Shown here piece by piece: positions 8,609 through 19,000 of a stretch of DNA of 35,550 nucleotides. A model generated the notes under the pieces. The model ran no database searches, was not told the DNA's origin, and worked only from the letters and a program-made list of their open reading frames with translations. Numbering within the stretch: the stretch's first letter is position 1; the number at the start of each line of letters is the position of its first letter. Position numbers and translations under genes: made by a program. Origin of the DNA: Planctomycetaceae bacterium (GTDB lineage Bacteria > Planctomycetota > Phycisphaerae > UBA1845 > UTPLA1); contig WYBU01000005.1 in assembly GCA_011525745.1 (NCBI GenBank), positions 1-35,550 on the forward strand. The letters run 5' to 3'.

Positions 8609-10033
8609 TCACGCAGTCTCCTTGGGACGAAGCAGTTCTTCGGCTTCCCGGCTTAGTTCCAGCCGCACGCCGCCAGTCGCGCCATTGATTTCAACGCGGT
8701 CGGCCAGCAATCGCACGATTCTGGCCCGTTGCTCACCAGACAAACTGTCCCACTCGGAGGACCACAGCACGGCAGCGTCGGCAATCGGCGAAGTTGTCAG
8801 GGAGTTCATCTCGATTTGCAGTCCGCGCAGCTTGTTGATCACACCTTGTTCAAGCGCGTGGGCTGACACCGACTTCGTCGGACAACTGGCGTAGCCGCGT
8901 TTCAACGCCCGCGTGCACACGTAGTAGCGGTACTCCCGACCGCGCTTGGCCGTGCGGGTTTGCACCATTGCCGCGTTGCATGGAGCACAGCGCAACAGGC
9001 TCCGCAGCAATGCACCATGCCGGTTACGCATCACCGCGCCGTGGGTCATGCGATTGCGGCCGAGCACGGAATGAACTCGGTCCCACAGCGCCTGATCGAT
9101 GATCGCCTGATGCGTGCCTTCAAAGACCTCGTCACGGTGTCGGACCTTGCCGAGATACGCCACGTTGCGCAGCAAGTGAAGGAGCAAGGCGCGGTCGAAG
9201 GGCCGACCGCCTTGCACCTGACCCGCCGCCGTGATCCAACGCTTGGTCTTCCAACCACGGCGGGCGAGTTCGGCGGCCACGCCCGTGAGCGATTCAAGCT
9301 GCAGATAGAGCTGGAAGATCTCGCGAACCTGATCGGCCTCGGTCGGATTGACAACGAGGCAATGTGCCGTTCGATCAAGGTCATAGCCCAGAATCGGCCG
9401 ACCGCCGACCCACTGGCCGCGACGTCTCGCCGCAGCAATCTTGTCGCGCGTCCGTTCACCAATGATCTCCCGCTCAAACTGGGCGAAGCTCAGGAGGATG
9501 TTGAGCGTTAGTCGGCCCATCGAGTCCGCGGTGTTAAAGTGCTGCGTGACCGAGACGAAGTGAACGCCGCGCTGCTCGAAGAGCTGCATGATCCGCGCGA
9601 AATCCAGCAGGCTGCGCGACAGCCGGTCCACCTTGTAGACCACGACGCAGTCGACGCGCCGAGATTCGATATCGGCCATCAACCGTTGAAGCGCCGGTCG
9701 TTCGATGGTGCCGCCGGAGAATCCACCATCATCGTACCGGTCCGGCAGCGTCGTCCATCCGAGGTGCTTTTGCGAAGCGACATAGGCCTCGGCTGCCTCA
9801 CGCTGCGCATCGAGAGAATTGAACGCCTGATCGAGCCCCTCGCTTGTGGACTTTCGCGTGTAGATGGCGCAACGAACCGTGCAAGGGAAGCCATTCGAAC
9901 CCGCTTCGACTTCTGCGCGATCTCGCTTGTGGCGACGACGCAAACCGCGGCGCCCGCTCAGCGACAAGGGAGATGTGGCCGCATTGCGCGGGCGCGACGA
10001 GGAAACCACGCTTACTTCCGTCGTGTCAGCCAT
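8609..10033 (-). CDS. Large serine recombinase
   Basis: A 474-residue protein. After a ~50-residue basic lead comes a resolvase domain: A-I-Y-T-R-K-S-T with the likely nucleophile Ser62, D-D-G-G-F-S-G-G, the V-Y-K-V-D-R-L-S-R-S motif, and the E-R-E-I-I-G-E-R-T-R-D-K-I helix that leads to the DNA-binding half. The recombinase domain follows, then a zinc ribbon (C-A-P-C and, about 30 residues on, Y-Y-V-C and a further Cys) and a coiled-coil-like tail. It catalyses site-specific integration or excision through a phosphoserine intermediate. ATG 10033 overlaps the end of the DUF2924 gene by 8 nt and has GGAG 7 nt upstream, supporting this start. All key motifs look intact. Attachment sites could not be identified. 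Confidence 0.93.
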   Translation of the reverse strand: MADTTEVSVVSSSRPRNAATSPLSLSGRRGLRRRHKRDRAEVEAGSNGFPCTVRCAIYTRKSTSEGLDQAFNSLDAQREAAEAYVASQKHLGWTTLPDRYDDGGFSGGTIERPALQRLMADIESRRVDCVVVYKVDRLSRSLLDFARIMQLFEQRGVHFVSVTQHFNTADSMGRLTLNILLSFAQFEREIIGERTRDKIAAARRRGQWVGGRPILGYDLDRTAHCLVVNPTEADQVREIFQLYLQLESLTGVAAELARRGWKTKRWITAAGQVQGGRPFDRALLLHLLRNVAYLGKVRHRDEVFEGTHQAIIDQALWDRVHSVLGRNRMTHGAVMRNRHGALLRSLLRCAPCNAAMVQTRTAKRGREYRYYVCTRALKRGYASCPTKSVSAHALEQGVINKLRGLQIEMNSLTTSPIADAAVLWSSEWDSLSGEQRARIVRLLADRVEINGATGGVRLELSREAEELLRPKETA

Positions 10034-10586
10034 GCTTCTGCTCCGAGAACCGCACAGGCTTCAGTTGACGAACAAGGCCGAAAAACAAGCGACCATTCCA
10101 ATGGGCGCCGGTGATAACCTTTGCGATGGCGCTGAGTGAGCGATAGATGCGCCCTTCGAATTCGAAGCCTCGCTCAAAGACCGTCACGACGATTTCGCGG
10201 CGTTGATAAGTACGGCGAAGAATCGTGCCGGGTCGTAGCGGGGCGGGCTTGGGGCGCTCGATAAGCCTTCGAGCGCTCTTCGAATGCGATTCGACTCGAG
10301 ATGGGTTGCCTATTGACGCCGCTGCCGCCGCACCGCGTTCGTTACGTCGGCGCGCGGCCTCCGCCAGCGCCACGGCAAGCGGATCGAACTCGTCGGCCAA
10401 CTCACGCAGGCGCTTCTGTGCAGCTTCGCACAACTCCGGCCGTCCATCGGATCGGCGCTGCATCGAAGGTCGCGCGCACGTCGCAGGCGGTCCATTCACT
10501 GGCTGCGACACTTCGCCGAGTGACTGCCGGAAGCGCGCTTTATACTTCTGTTCGCTGTTTGCCAAGCCGGAATCTCGTTTCGTCAT
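10026..10586 (-). CDS. DUF2924 protein, first gene of the recombinase cassette
   Basis: A 186-residue basic protein. The N-terminal two thirds is charged and partly helical (E-A-A-Q-K-R-L-R-E-L-A-D-E-F-D). The C-terminal ~60 residues match DUF2924: L-R-P-G-T-I-L-R-R-T-Y, V-T-V-F-E-R-G-F-E-F-E-G-R-I-Y-R-S-L-S-A-I-A-K and H-W-N-G-R-L-F-F-G-L. That is a compact beta domain seen almost always beside serine recombinases. Its stop overlaps the recombinase start by 8 nt, so the two are probably co-translated. ATG 10586 is preferred over the open frame to 10637, with purine-rich GAGG and AAAGG upstream. The biochemical role of DUF2924 is not known to me; a recombination accessory role is inferred from constant association. 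Confidence 0.85.
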   Translation of the reverse strand: MTKRDSGLANSEQKYKARFRQSLGEVSQPVNGPPATCARPSMQRRSDGRPELCEAAQKRLRELADEFDPLAVALAEAARRRNERGAAAAASIGNPSRVESHSKSARRLIERPKPAPLRPGTILRRTYQRREIVVTVFERGFEFEGRIYRSLSAIAKVITGAHWNGRLFFGLVRQLKPVRFSEQKHG

Positions 10587-10797
10587 CGCCTTTCGCCTCG
10601 CCCGACCGGTTCGCCTGACAGCCCGGGCGTCAACCACCCGCCCAGCGTGAAAGCGGCTGCGACGTACCCCTACCTAGGGCGAATCTCGCGCTGGAAATCA
10701 AGGGAATTCGAGAGGAATCCTGCGGACCACAAATGAGTAGGATGTCGGTACCAGGGAGCGCCGCACAGAGTGCAGATGGTCGGGTGACCGATTCGCG

Positions 10798-13700
10798 CTA
10801 CTTGAGCTTGAGCTCATCCGCGATGTTCCCGAGAAGTCGGTTGATCGCATTGGCAACTGCGTCGTCTGGTCCGCCTTTGCAGGTAAGTTCGACGCGAACC
10901 GTGAACACCAGCTCGTGGTCACCCTTCGCCTTGAGCAGGTCGCCCATCGATTCAGCCAGGTCTTGAATCTGGCCCGGCTGCAATCGTGCCTGCGCCGATC
11001 GCGTCCCGGGTTGCGCCGGCGACGGAGTCGACTGGGCGGGAACCGATGGTATTGAACCTTCCGAAGCAACGCGCAATCGTAAAGTCGATGACGCGGCGAA
11101 ATCGCATGGCCACGAGCACGATTCGGGAGTGCGTTCGACCATCCGAGCGCGGAGCGCCCCGTCGATGGCTTCGCGCACGACGGCCCAGGGGAGCACTTTG
11201 CCCGCGTGCTTGGAAAGCGCAGTCACAAGGATCTGGCCGGTCGTGTTGCCATCCGTCCATGCCTCCATAGCCTGTTGCGGAAGGACATTCATGGGCGGAA
11301 GCGGCGCGGGCGGCGCTTGAATCACCGCATCATCGGTCATCAGCCCGGTCGGAACCTCCTCCGCCAGGAAGCTCGCAGGTCCGGATGTCAGCCAGACCTT
11401 GCCATCGCGCACTGCCGCTGCGACCGCCGCATCCACGGCGGGCGGCGCGGCACGCGGTACCGGAACCGCCTCTTCGTAACCGCCGCGATTCACTTTCATG
11501 GTCCGGCCGCCGGAAAAGAAATCTCGAGCGCGTTTCAACGTAACCTCGCCTGCCTCCCACAGTTCCCGGATCGCCTGCGCATAGACCATCGCAGGCGCCA
11601 GTTCCGTCAGTTCCGCTTTCTCGGGCAGAACCAGTTCCAGGCCGGGATCATCGAGAACCGCCTCATCCAACCGTTGCCGCCAGAACGTGCGAATCGACTT
11701 GTCAGGTCGTGTGAGTCGCGCGACGAACACCCCCTCCAGGCAGCCGTTCACGATTGTGTCGAGAATCGCCTTGCGGTTGAGCATCTTCGGCAGCCGCGCG
11801 AACCGGGCAAAAGCGCCCACCAGGTCCTTCACACGCCGCGCCGCCTCATCTTCCCGCCACAGGTCGTAGGGGCCGCCGCGCAGAATCGCGTCCGCGCTGA
11901 TTGCCGTGTCCTGAATTCGCGAGCGTTTATCACTCTTGATCGTGACGAATAGCGGTTCGTCGCCGACCTGAATTTTGAACGCCTGAACCTCGTCCTTCTC
12001 GTTCACGGTCACGACGATGCAATACGCCTGCTGCAACACGCCCGGGATGCGTTTCGCTGCGGCGTCGATATACCCCTGGAGCATCGCTTGCCGAACCGGA
12101 TCCAGCTCCTGCCCCTGGCGCTTCAGTGTGTCGCGAACCATCTCCCATCCCAGATACTCTCGGATGGCCGTGCGCACGCCGATCAACCCGTCTCGCGAGG
12201 GAACCGCCACCACAACCGCGTTGCGTTCCTTGCGGGGCCGCTCGGCGTTCGTCGTCTCCTCAACGAAGTGACGCGCGGCCGTCGGCTTGCCCGATTCACA
12301 CGCGAAATTCGGACCGAGCACCGCGTAGTGGAACTCGCCGTCGTCCTCGATCTGAGCGGGCTTGTCCGGAAGCAAATGCACTTTGGCGCCGGCCGCGCTG
12401 GCGCCCCCGGTCAGGAAGTTGCGTACTTTCGGCTCGCGAACCGCCTGATCCAGCCGCATGTCGACCAGCTCATCCGGCACCCGCGTGCATGCATCGGCAT
12501 GCATCTGCCGCAGATTGGGCTTTGACCCCAGCCGCCAGGAAACCGGCAGCGGCTTTGTACCGTTGGCCGGCTTGACTTCGGCGTCCGCGGATTCGTCCAG
12601 GAACCACGACCGGTCGAACCACTGACGCAGCGCCTTCTCCAACTCGATCTTGTCCGGCCGCGTCGCGCCGACGAGGATCAGCAGGTCCCGCAACTGAGCC
12701 TTGGCACCGATCGGCTGGGAGTGCATGAACGTCGCGAAGACCGCCTGCTCGATCTCCCGATGCTTTAACCCGGCATAGTCGCTCTGTGCCTCACGCGCCT
12801 TCGCCAGTTCGCTCTGGAGAATCGCCGTCCACTCCTGCCGCTTCCCGTCATACACTTCGGCCGTCGCGACACTCGTCAGCTCGCGCGACGCCTCCGAAAT
12901 GCCGTCCTTATCCGGCTCGTGCAGGAACACGTTCGGCCCGACCAGTGGCGACTGGTCCCACTTTTCCGCGTCGCGCAGCGCCAGCGCAAATGTCCGCAGG
13001 ATGCCGCGTGTCCGCTGAAAGCCCTCAAGCTGCGTCCACTTCGAGTAGAGCACGTCGGTGAGGTCGGGATGGAACGGGTAGCTCGCGATGAACCGCTCTT
13101 CCGCCCTCTTCTGCCCCTTGCGCGTTTCGTCATCCAGGTCGAGAACGCCCTTCAATGCCGTGAACACGGCCTGTCGAAACGCCTCCTTGTCTTGGATCGA
13201 CGCGGGTGTGAAAAAACGCCGCCGCAACACTTCGGCCACGTCCTCCTTGAGCACGGGCTGCACACCCTCTTCCCGCTCTCTGCGGAAGATCGCGTAAAGC
13301 TCGTCCTGAATTGCCTTACCGACGTCGTCGCTCTTTTTCGGGTCCGTCGCGAGCAACGACGCGACGATGCCACACCGGTCCACTTTCGTCGCCGCCTGCG
13401 TCAGGTACTGGAAGAAGTTGATCAGCCGGTCGCGCCAGACCGCGTCCATGCCCACCTTCTCACGTGCGTACATCAGCACTTCATCAATCAGAATCAGCGT
13501 CGCCAGGCCGTCCTTCTCGGGAATCGAGAGAAGTTCGACCAGCAGCGTTTCCGCCGGCGCCGTCTCACGTTCCTCATCCTTGTCATCCGCGTTCAGCAGC
13601 TTGATTCCCGCACTGCCGGCGAGCTGCCAGGCGAGCACGCTCCACGGCTGCCGCAGGCGCCGCTTCTTGCCCGCCGGATCGAGCACCTCCATGCCCTTCT

Positions 13701-14124
13701 CAACGTCCAGCTTGTCGAAGGGAAGCACGGCGACGCGGGCCTTGGGCGGCAGGATGCCGATATGGGCTTGAAACTCCTTGACACTCGGAAGGTCCGGCAG
13801 CTTCGCCGGATCGTTGACCAAGTGATACAGCGTGATGAGTGTGTGCGTCTTGCCGCCGCCGTACGTCAATTCGAGCTGGCGCACCGCCTTCTGGTTCTTC
13901 CCCGCCAGCCGCAGACAAACGTCTTTCGCCAGGTCGCGCAGGTTCGTCGTCGGATACGTGAGCGCAAAGAACTCCTTCGGATCCTCATAGATGCGACGCT
14001 TCCCGCTTTGCAGCGCCACGTCGTACAGGTCCGCCGCGAACTCGTTCAGCGCCAGTTCGCCGGTCCGCACGTCCTCACGGAGCTTGACCACCTCGTGCCA
14101 TGCTTTCCACGGTAGTTTGGACAT
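10798..14124 (-). CDS. DUF499 AAA+ ATPase of the defence operon
   Basis: A 1108-residue protein, last gene of the operon. The N-terminus has D-V-R-T-G-E-L-A-L-N-E-F-A-A-D-L, then Walker A Y-G-G-G-K-T-H-T at 88-95 and Walker B L-I-L-I-D-E at 210-215, with a Glu for hydrolysis. Alpha-helical and mixed regions make up the middle, and the C-terminal third includes proline-rich linkers and a last domain with F-T-V-R-V-E-L-T-C-K. This order matches DUF499 proteins, large P-loop ATPases encoded beside DUF1156 methylases in candidate anti-phage islands. ATG 14124 lies 3 nt after the preceding stop with GGGAG 7 nt upstream. Likely role: nucleotide-driven motor or sensor acting with the methylase and helicase; the substrate is unknown. 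Confidence 0.88.
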   Translation of the reverse strand: MSKLPWKAWHEVVKLREDVRTGELALNEFAADLYDVALQSGKRRIYEDPKEFFALTYPTTNLRDLAKDVCLRLAGKNQKAVRQLELTYGGGKTHTLITLYHLVNDPAKLPDLPSVKEFQAHIGILPPKARVAVLPFDKLDVEKGMEVLDPAGKKRRLRQPWSVLAWQLAGSAGIKLLNADDKDEERETAPAETLLVELLSIPEKDGLATLILIDEVLMYAREKVGMDAVWRDRLINFFQYLTQAATKVDRCGIVASLLATDPKKSDDVGKAIQDELYAIFRREREEGVQPVLKEDVAEVLRRRFFTPASIQDKEAFRQAVFTALKGVLDLDDETRKGQKRAEERFIASYPFHPDLTDVLYSKWTQLEGFQRTRGILRTFALALRDAEKWDQSPLVGPNVFLHEPDKDGISEASRELTSVATAEVYDGKRQEWTAILQSELAKAREAQSDYAGLKHREIEQAVFATFMHSQPIGAKAQLRDLLILVGATRPDKIELEKALRQWFDRSWFLDESADAEVKPANGTKPLPVSWRLGSKPNLRQMHADACTRVPDELVDMRLDQAVREPKVRNFLTGGASAAGAKVHLLPDKPAQIEDDGEFHYAVLGPNFACESGKPTAARHFVEETTNAERPRKERNAVVVAVPSRDGLIGVRTAIREYLGWEMVRDTLKRQGQELDPVRQAMLQGYIDAAAKRIPGVLQQAYCIVVTVNEKDEVQAFKIQVGDEPLFVTIKSDKRSRIQDTAISADAILRGGPYDLWREDEAARRVKDLVGAFARFARLPKMLNRKAILDTIVNGCLEGVFVARLTRPDKSIRTFWRQRLDEAVLDDPGLELVLPEKAELTELAPAMVYAQAIRELWEAGEVTLKRARDFFSGGRTMKVNRGGYEEAVPVPRAAPPAVDAAVAAAVRDGKVWLTSGPASFLAEEVPTGLMTDDAVIQAPPAPLPPMNVLPQQAMEAWTDGNTTGQILVTALSKHAGKVLPWAVVREAIDGALRARMVERTPESCSWPCDFAASSTLRLRVASEGSIPSVPAQSTPSPAQPGTRSAQARLQPGQIQDLAESMGDLLKAKGDHELVFTVRVELTCKGGPDDAVANAINRLLGNIADELKLK

Positions 14125-14127
14125 GTC

Positions 14128-14760
14128 TCAACTCCCTGCGAACCATCGTTGCAAAGTCGTGCGCAGCTTGATGAACGCCGGATCGACGCAACGGGCGAAG
14201 CTGACTCTCGCCGCAAGTTGTGCGTAAATCGCCGACGAGCGCGTTTTGCCCACCTTCCGCAGGGCGCGCTCAATCGCTTGCTTCGGCCGCTGGGGCTTGG
14301 CCGCGCCCTCAGCAAGAAACCCCCCTTGAGCCAGCCATTCCCGCAGCGTCGGACGACGACCCGCCCAACCCAACGTGGCATCCAAATGAGACGAGTTGAC
14401 CCAAATCCAGACCTCAAGCTCAGGGTCAATCACAACCACCGCCGCCCGATCACACCATCCTGCCTGGCCAAGTCTATGCTCGACTTCACGCTCAAGATCC
14501 TCGCGCTTTCGATCTTCCGCACCGCATCCCTCGCGGTCGAAGACGACGAGCGCATGTTGAAAACGACCGCACGCTCCCTTCAGAAACTCATGCGCACGCA
14601 GCCGACAGCCGGCATCTCGATCCGGATGCTGTTGAAACTCGACCGTAATGCGCAGAATGCCGACCGCCTTCGGTCGCTGAAGCATCGCCCGCAGCACGGC
14701 GGCCTCATCCCTGCCGGGCGTCAGTACCAACAGGTCTTTCTGATCGCTCGGCGGAGTCAC
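14128..14760 (-). CDS. TOPRIM/DUF4276-like protein paired with the OLD-like ATPase
   Basis: A 210-residue protein starting at GTG 14760, whose first four bases (GTGA) include the stop of the ATPase gene. Residues 11-25 read L-V-L-T-P-G-R-D-E-A-A-V-L, a strand-turn-helix like the start of a TOPRIM fold but with G-R-D-E where E-G-x-x-D is usual. Residues 70-80 (A-L-V-V-F-D-R-E-G-C) fit the second acidic strand, and I-D-P-E-L-E-V-W-I-W at 111-120 matches the P-x-E-x-E-x-W motif of DUF4276/RloB-like proteins. These are often encoded directly after an OLD-type ATPase and act as nuclease or toxic effector. A 51-nt longer frame from 14811 is unlikely because the 4-bp overlap is so typical. Function is inferred from fold-like motifs and neighbour. 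Confidence 0.65.
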   Translation of the reverse strand: MTPPSDQKDLLVLTPGRDEAAVLRAMLQRPKAVGILRITVEFQQHPDRDAGCRLRAHEFLKGACGRFQHALVVFDREGCGAEDRKREDLEREVEHRLGQAGWCDRAAVVVIDPELEVWIWVNSSHLDATLGWAGRRPTLREWLAQGGFLAEGAAKPQRPKQAIERALRKVGKTRSSAIYAQLAARVSFARCVDPAFIKLRTTLQRWFAGS

Positions 14761-16019
14761 CCCAGCACTCCTCCGGCGAACAGCGTGCCGAGACTGACTT
14801 CGCCGCGCCATTCCTTCAGCGCCGGATGCTGGTCACCCGGCGTAATCGTCGTGCCTCGCCGCTCGTCGCGAGAAAATACCAGTATCGACTCCGGTTTCAC
14901 CATCGCCAACAGGATCGACGAATGCGTCGCGACGAGCACTTGCCCGTCGTAGACAGACTGAAGCGATTGCACGACTGTTTCGATGTTGAGTGGGTGCAGG
15001 CTGTTCTCTGGCTCTTCCACCAGCCACAACGCCTCGGGCTTCTGAACATATGCAAGCAGCGTCAGCGCCAGCAGCCGCAGCGTTCCATCCGATGCCATCC
15101 ACGACGGCACCTCTAAACCGTCTTCGTAGCAGAGCATCAAATAGCGATGCTTGTCCTCGGGGCGATCGACAACGCGAAGGTCCTTGAGGTCCGGAAGGGC
15201 GGTTCGCAAGTGAGCAATCCAGTCGCCGAACTGTTGAGGCGCTCGTCGCTTCACGTCATTCACGACCCACGGCAGGTTCGAGCCGTCACGCGATGGAAAA
15301 ACACCCTTCCCCGGCGCGCTTGGTTTCCTGAGTTTTCGACTATCCAACTCGATGCGCCGGGCGCCTCGTGCCAGCGACTCGGACAGCCACATGGATGCCG
15401 GGAAATGATCCTCCGGTAACTGCACAAAAATAGGCTCATTCGTCTTCGGACGAGCGGCAATGTCGTATTCGCCCTGCGTCGGCTCCCCACGTTCGTTGAC
15501 GTACTGTTCAGGGGCCACATGCAGTTCATTCCTGCGAAACCTGCGAATCAATGGCTTCCATCGGGCGTCTGCGCGCTCCAAGAACAAAGTTCCAGGAGGT
15601 TCGCCGCCCACACCGCGGTCCCGCTTGCTTTCCACTTCATCAGAGCGCCCCAGAAGAATCTGCTCATTGAGGAGACTCACCTTATCGGTTTCCTCGTTGA
15701 TGCCCAGCGCCAACTCGTAGCGAATCAGATCGTAATCGGGCGAATCAAGCGGCGGCTGATGCTCATCGGGAATACTCGCCTCGATCGCCAGCTCAAAGCG
15801 AGCTGCTTTGCGGCCCCAGACCAGGTCATGAAAGTTCTCGCTGCGCTTCTCGACCGCGGCGTCAAGCCCGCTGGACACCAGATGTCCAAGAAATGTAACA
15901 ACATCCAGGAACGTGCTCTTCCCGCTCGCGTTCGGCCCGACCAGGATGTGGAACGGCTTCAAGGGCTGGCGCACGTACCGCAGACAGCGGAAGTTCAAGG
16001 CCTCGATTAATGTGATCAT
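14757..16019 (-). CDS. OLD-like AAA family ATPase
   Basis: A 420-residue protein beginning M-I-T-L-I-E-A-L-N-F-R-C-L, the usual SMC/OLD-type first strand. Walker A is G-P-N-A-S-G-K-S-T at 28-36. The C-terminal half has W-L-V-E-E-P-E-N-S-L-H-P (Walker B with catalytic Glu, preceding the D-loop) and A-T-H-S-S-I-L-L (switch His). This is the AAA_21/OLD ATPase layout without an attached TOPRIM domain; the TOPRIM-like function is apparently supplied by the next gene. ATG 16019 overlaps the methylase stop (ATGA), and the next gene's GTG overlaps this stop (GTGA), so all three should be translationally coupled. The open frame continues upstream to 16601 but is Arg/Gly-rich antiframe of the methylase and was not used. 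Confidence 0.88.
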   Translation of the reverse strand: MITLIEALNFRCLRYVRQPLKPFHILVGPNASGKSTFLDVVTFLGHLVSSGLDAAVEKRSENFHDLVWGRKAARFELAIEASIPDEHQPPLDSPDYDLIRYELALGINEETDKVSLLNEQILLGRSDEVESKRDRGVGGEPPGTLFLERADARWKPLIRRFRRNELHVAPEQYVNERGEPTQGEYDIAARPKTNEPIFVQLPEDHFPASMWLSESLARGARRIELDSRKLRKPSAPGKGVFPSRDGSNLPWVVNDVKRRAPQQFGDWIAHLRTALPDLKDLRVVDRPEDKHRYLMLCYEDGLEVPSWMASDGTLRLLALTLLAYVQKPEALWLVEEPENSLHPLNIETVVQSLQSVYDGQVLVATHSSILLAMVKPESILVFSRDERRGTTITPGDQHPALKEWRGEVSLGTLFAGGVLG

Positions 16020-19000
16020 GTTTCGCTCCCCGTTTCTACAATCTCCACGAACAGCTTCGGCTGCTCCTTCCGCGAGATGCCCCGCGCCTGCACGTGATTG
16101 CTGATGCTCTCCAACACGCTCCGCTCCTCGCTGCCTTCCGGCGAAAGCTCGATCAGCGCCTGCAGGAGCTGCTTGAACAACTCGCTCCGGCGCAGGCCGC
16201 GGTCCTCCAGGTACAGATCGACCTTCGTCACGTCCCCGGCCCGCCAGAGGTGCATCAGCCGGTGGACCTGGTCGATCAGCGGCATCATCTTTGCCGCGGG
16301 CGCCTCCTCCGTCGATTCCGTTCCTTCGAACAGCCTCGGCTGGGCCACTTCCCGCAGCCGGCGGGCCCGGGCCGCGTCCGCCAGCGGGTCGACGCCCATC
16401 CCCGGCCGCTTGCGCTGCTTCCATGCCTTGAGCTTGAACGTGCTGCCCGTGCCCTCCGTCGCCTCGCCTTCCGCGTCGGCGTCGCCGGCGTCCGGCTCGC
16501 CGTCGTCGTCCTTGTCCACGCCGCCCGAGCGCACCAGCAGATCGTACTTGTCCGCCAGGTCGCTCTCCGACAGGTTGCACGACACGGCGTACAGGATGCA
16601 CGCCCCGGCGGGCGCATCGTCCATGCCGAAGTCGTGCCGGTGCAGCAGGTAGTAGGTGGTCACGTCGTCCAGCGTCGCGGCCGTCTCGGCGTCCGCCTCT
16701 GTGCCGGTCGCCTCGCTCAGCACGCGGCCGACGACGAAATCGACGACAATCCGGCGGACCGCCCGCAGGAACTCCGAGACGCTCATCGTCTCGCCCGGCT
16801 GGTCGGCCTTCTTCACGAACGGATGCTTGCTGTACGCCTCCATCGCCGGTCCGGTCGCCGCCCAGACGAAGTCTGGGCCGCGAATCCCGGCGTCCCAGAA
16901 CGCCCGAAGTTGCTCGCCGATGCGGGTTCGCATTTCACCTAACACCGTATTGTCCCAGCCTGGGCGAGCCGTTTCCGGCCGCTTCCTGCAAACAAGCCAG
17001 ACTGACGATGCGAGCGCAGCAGAACCGTGAGCGCGCATTCGTTTGCCCATTTCTGTTTGAATGGGCCAACTTCCGTCGACAGTGAACCCAGCACGGATGA
17101 TTGCAGCGACCAGAGTCTCCCACGCATCCGGCTGTTTGTTCGCAAATACGATGATTAGCCGACCATCCGGCTTCAAAGCTTCAGCGCAACGCCGAAAGAC
17201 GGTCGCCATTCCGATTTCATAGGCCTCCTTGGACTTGGCCGAGTCGTTACCGTGCCGACTTTCATCGTCGATTAGTTCGCCAGTAGCTGACTCAGAGTCC
17301 CATTTCGGCGAGAGATCGTCACGGAAGTTGCGATCCCATTCGGCGTTCATTCCCCAGAGCGTGCGTCGCAACCAGACGTAGAAGAAGTCCATACAGTCGG
17401 AGTATGGAATAGCGTCGTAGTAGGGCGGATCAGTCACAACCGCGTCAAAGTCAGCGTCGGTCAACTGTGCCTGAGCATCCGACCGCACGATCTGTGCAGG
17501 TAACCAACTCGGGTCTGCCCTATTGTCTTGAAGGATATCACTGATCCAGTCGACCGTATCTCCCGCGCTCCCGGTGGAGTTGGAGAGGACATTCACTTCT
17601 GCAAAGTCCCAGCTTATTGGCAAAGCCCATCGCTTAAACGTGTGTCCGATGCAGAAGCGATGTGGCTGCCACTCGACTAGGGTCGAATCCTTATCAGCCA
17701 GCTTGCTAATGACGCAAGCCAAATACGGTGCGATAGCCGCCAACCAAGCAGACGAATACCCTTGCGTGCTCATCTCTTCACGCGCGGCCCGCGTTGCTCG
17801 AATGAACTCGCCGAACGCGATTAGTGGGCGCGTAACGAACAAGTCAGCCCAGCGGTACATACCATAGCCCTGAACACTGAATGCACGCCCAGCGCCCGTG
17901 CCGCCACCCTTCGGCGTAGGCTCGCTCGGAACGCCAAAGGGAATCTTGCCGAATACAGAGCTCGCTTCGATAGCAGCCTCATCGGCCACACGGAACTCAT
18001 CCGACGTCGGCAACCTGTATTCCTTGCCTTTCGGTCCATCGACGGCGACGGCCGTCATCACCGCTCCCAGGCGACCGTTTGTGCCTTCTTGACGTATGTC
18101 CTCCATCTCCATCGCGACCGTGCCGGGCTTGCCGCAGCACGGACACCACGCGCCGGCACGACTCATCGTGCCAGCGCTTATTCGCCGATCGTGCTCACGC
18201 CTTTGTGCGTTGTTTCCTCCGATGGCCGGCACGTTTTCCTCGACACCGAAGACAACGCCGGACTGGTCGGCGTTCGGCTCCATCGTGAGCAAAACGCGCT
18301 TATTTTCCTTTTTCGCCAGCCAGCGTGTCTTGAGCAGAGGAATCGTCGCGCGGCAGTTCTTGCACCGCACCGTCCGCGCCCACAGATAGGCAACCGCTGG
18401 TTTCGCGACCCAGCGCAGGGTGCTCTTGTTCTTGAAGAACGCTTCCGTCGTTTCCTTGCGGTGCTTTTTGCTCTCAGCGTCCTTGCCCCAGAACTTCTTG
18501 TCCTTGGCGAACTTCTTCTTGAGCACCTCCGCATTCAGCGCGTCAATATCCGGCGTACCGTCGTCCGTCAGCGGCACGAGCCGCATCGGCCGCACCAGGT
18601 TCGGGTGCTTCTCGCGCCATTCCTCGACTTCTTCGAGCGGCTGAAAGTCGGCGTAGGTCGGATAGAAGCGGGCCAGCTCCTTCCGCGCTTCGGCCAGCAC
18701 CCAGCGGCCCCATGCCCGCACGTGCCAGGCCAGGTCGGCCTCCAGGAACGACGGATCTATCTCGCCGCCCGCGACGCCGCCCATACCGGGAAGGGGTGGC
18801 GCATCATCCTCGCCCAGGCCCAGATGCTTGAGGAACGTGCGGATCTGCGCCTTCTTGAAGCCGTGGGCCTTGAAGAACTCCTCCATGAATGCCGCGTCGC
18901 GCAGGGCGAACTCCGGCAGCCGCCGCTTCTGGCCGGCCAGCTTCTGCGGGTATTCGAGCGTGCACTTGAGGATGAACCACGCGACCGGGTTGATATCGAT

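Noticed and set aside
12919..14115. Plus-strand open frame of about 400 codons opposite the DUF499 gene
   Set aside because: Antisense to a protein with clear Walker motifs; composition is His/Arg/Leu-rich as expected for a shadow frame.
16020..16601. Upstream extension of the OLD-like ATPase frame into the methylase gene
   Set aside because: The extra residues are Arg/Gly/Ala-rich out-of-frame methylase sequence; the ATGA overlap and the normal ATPase first strand mark the true start at 16019.
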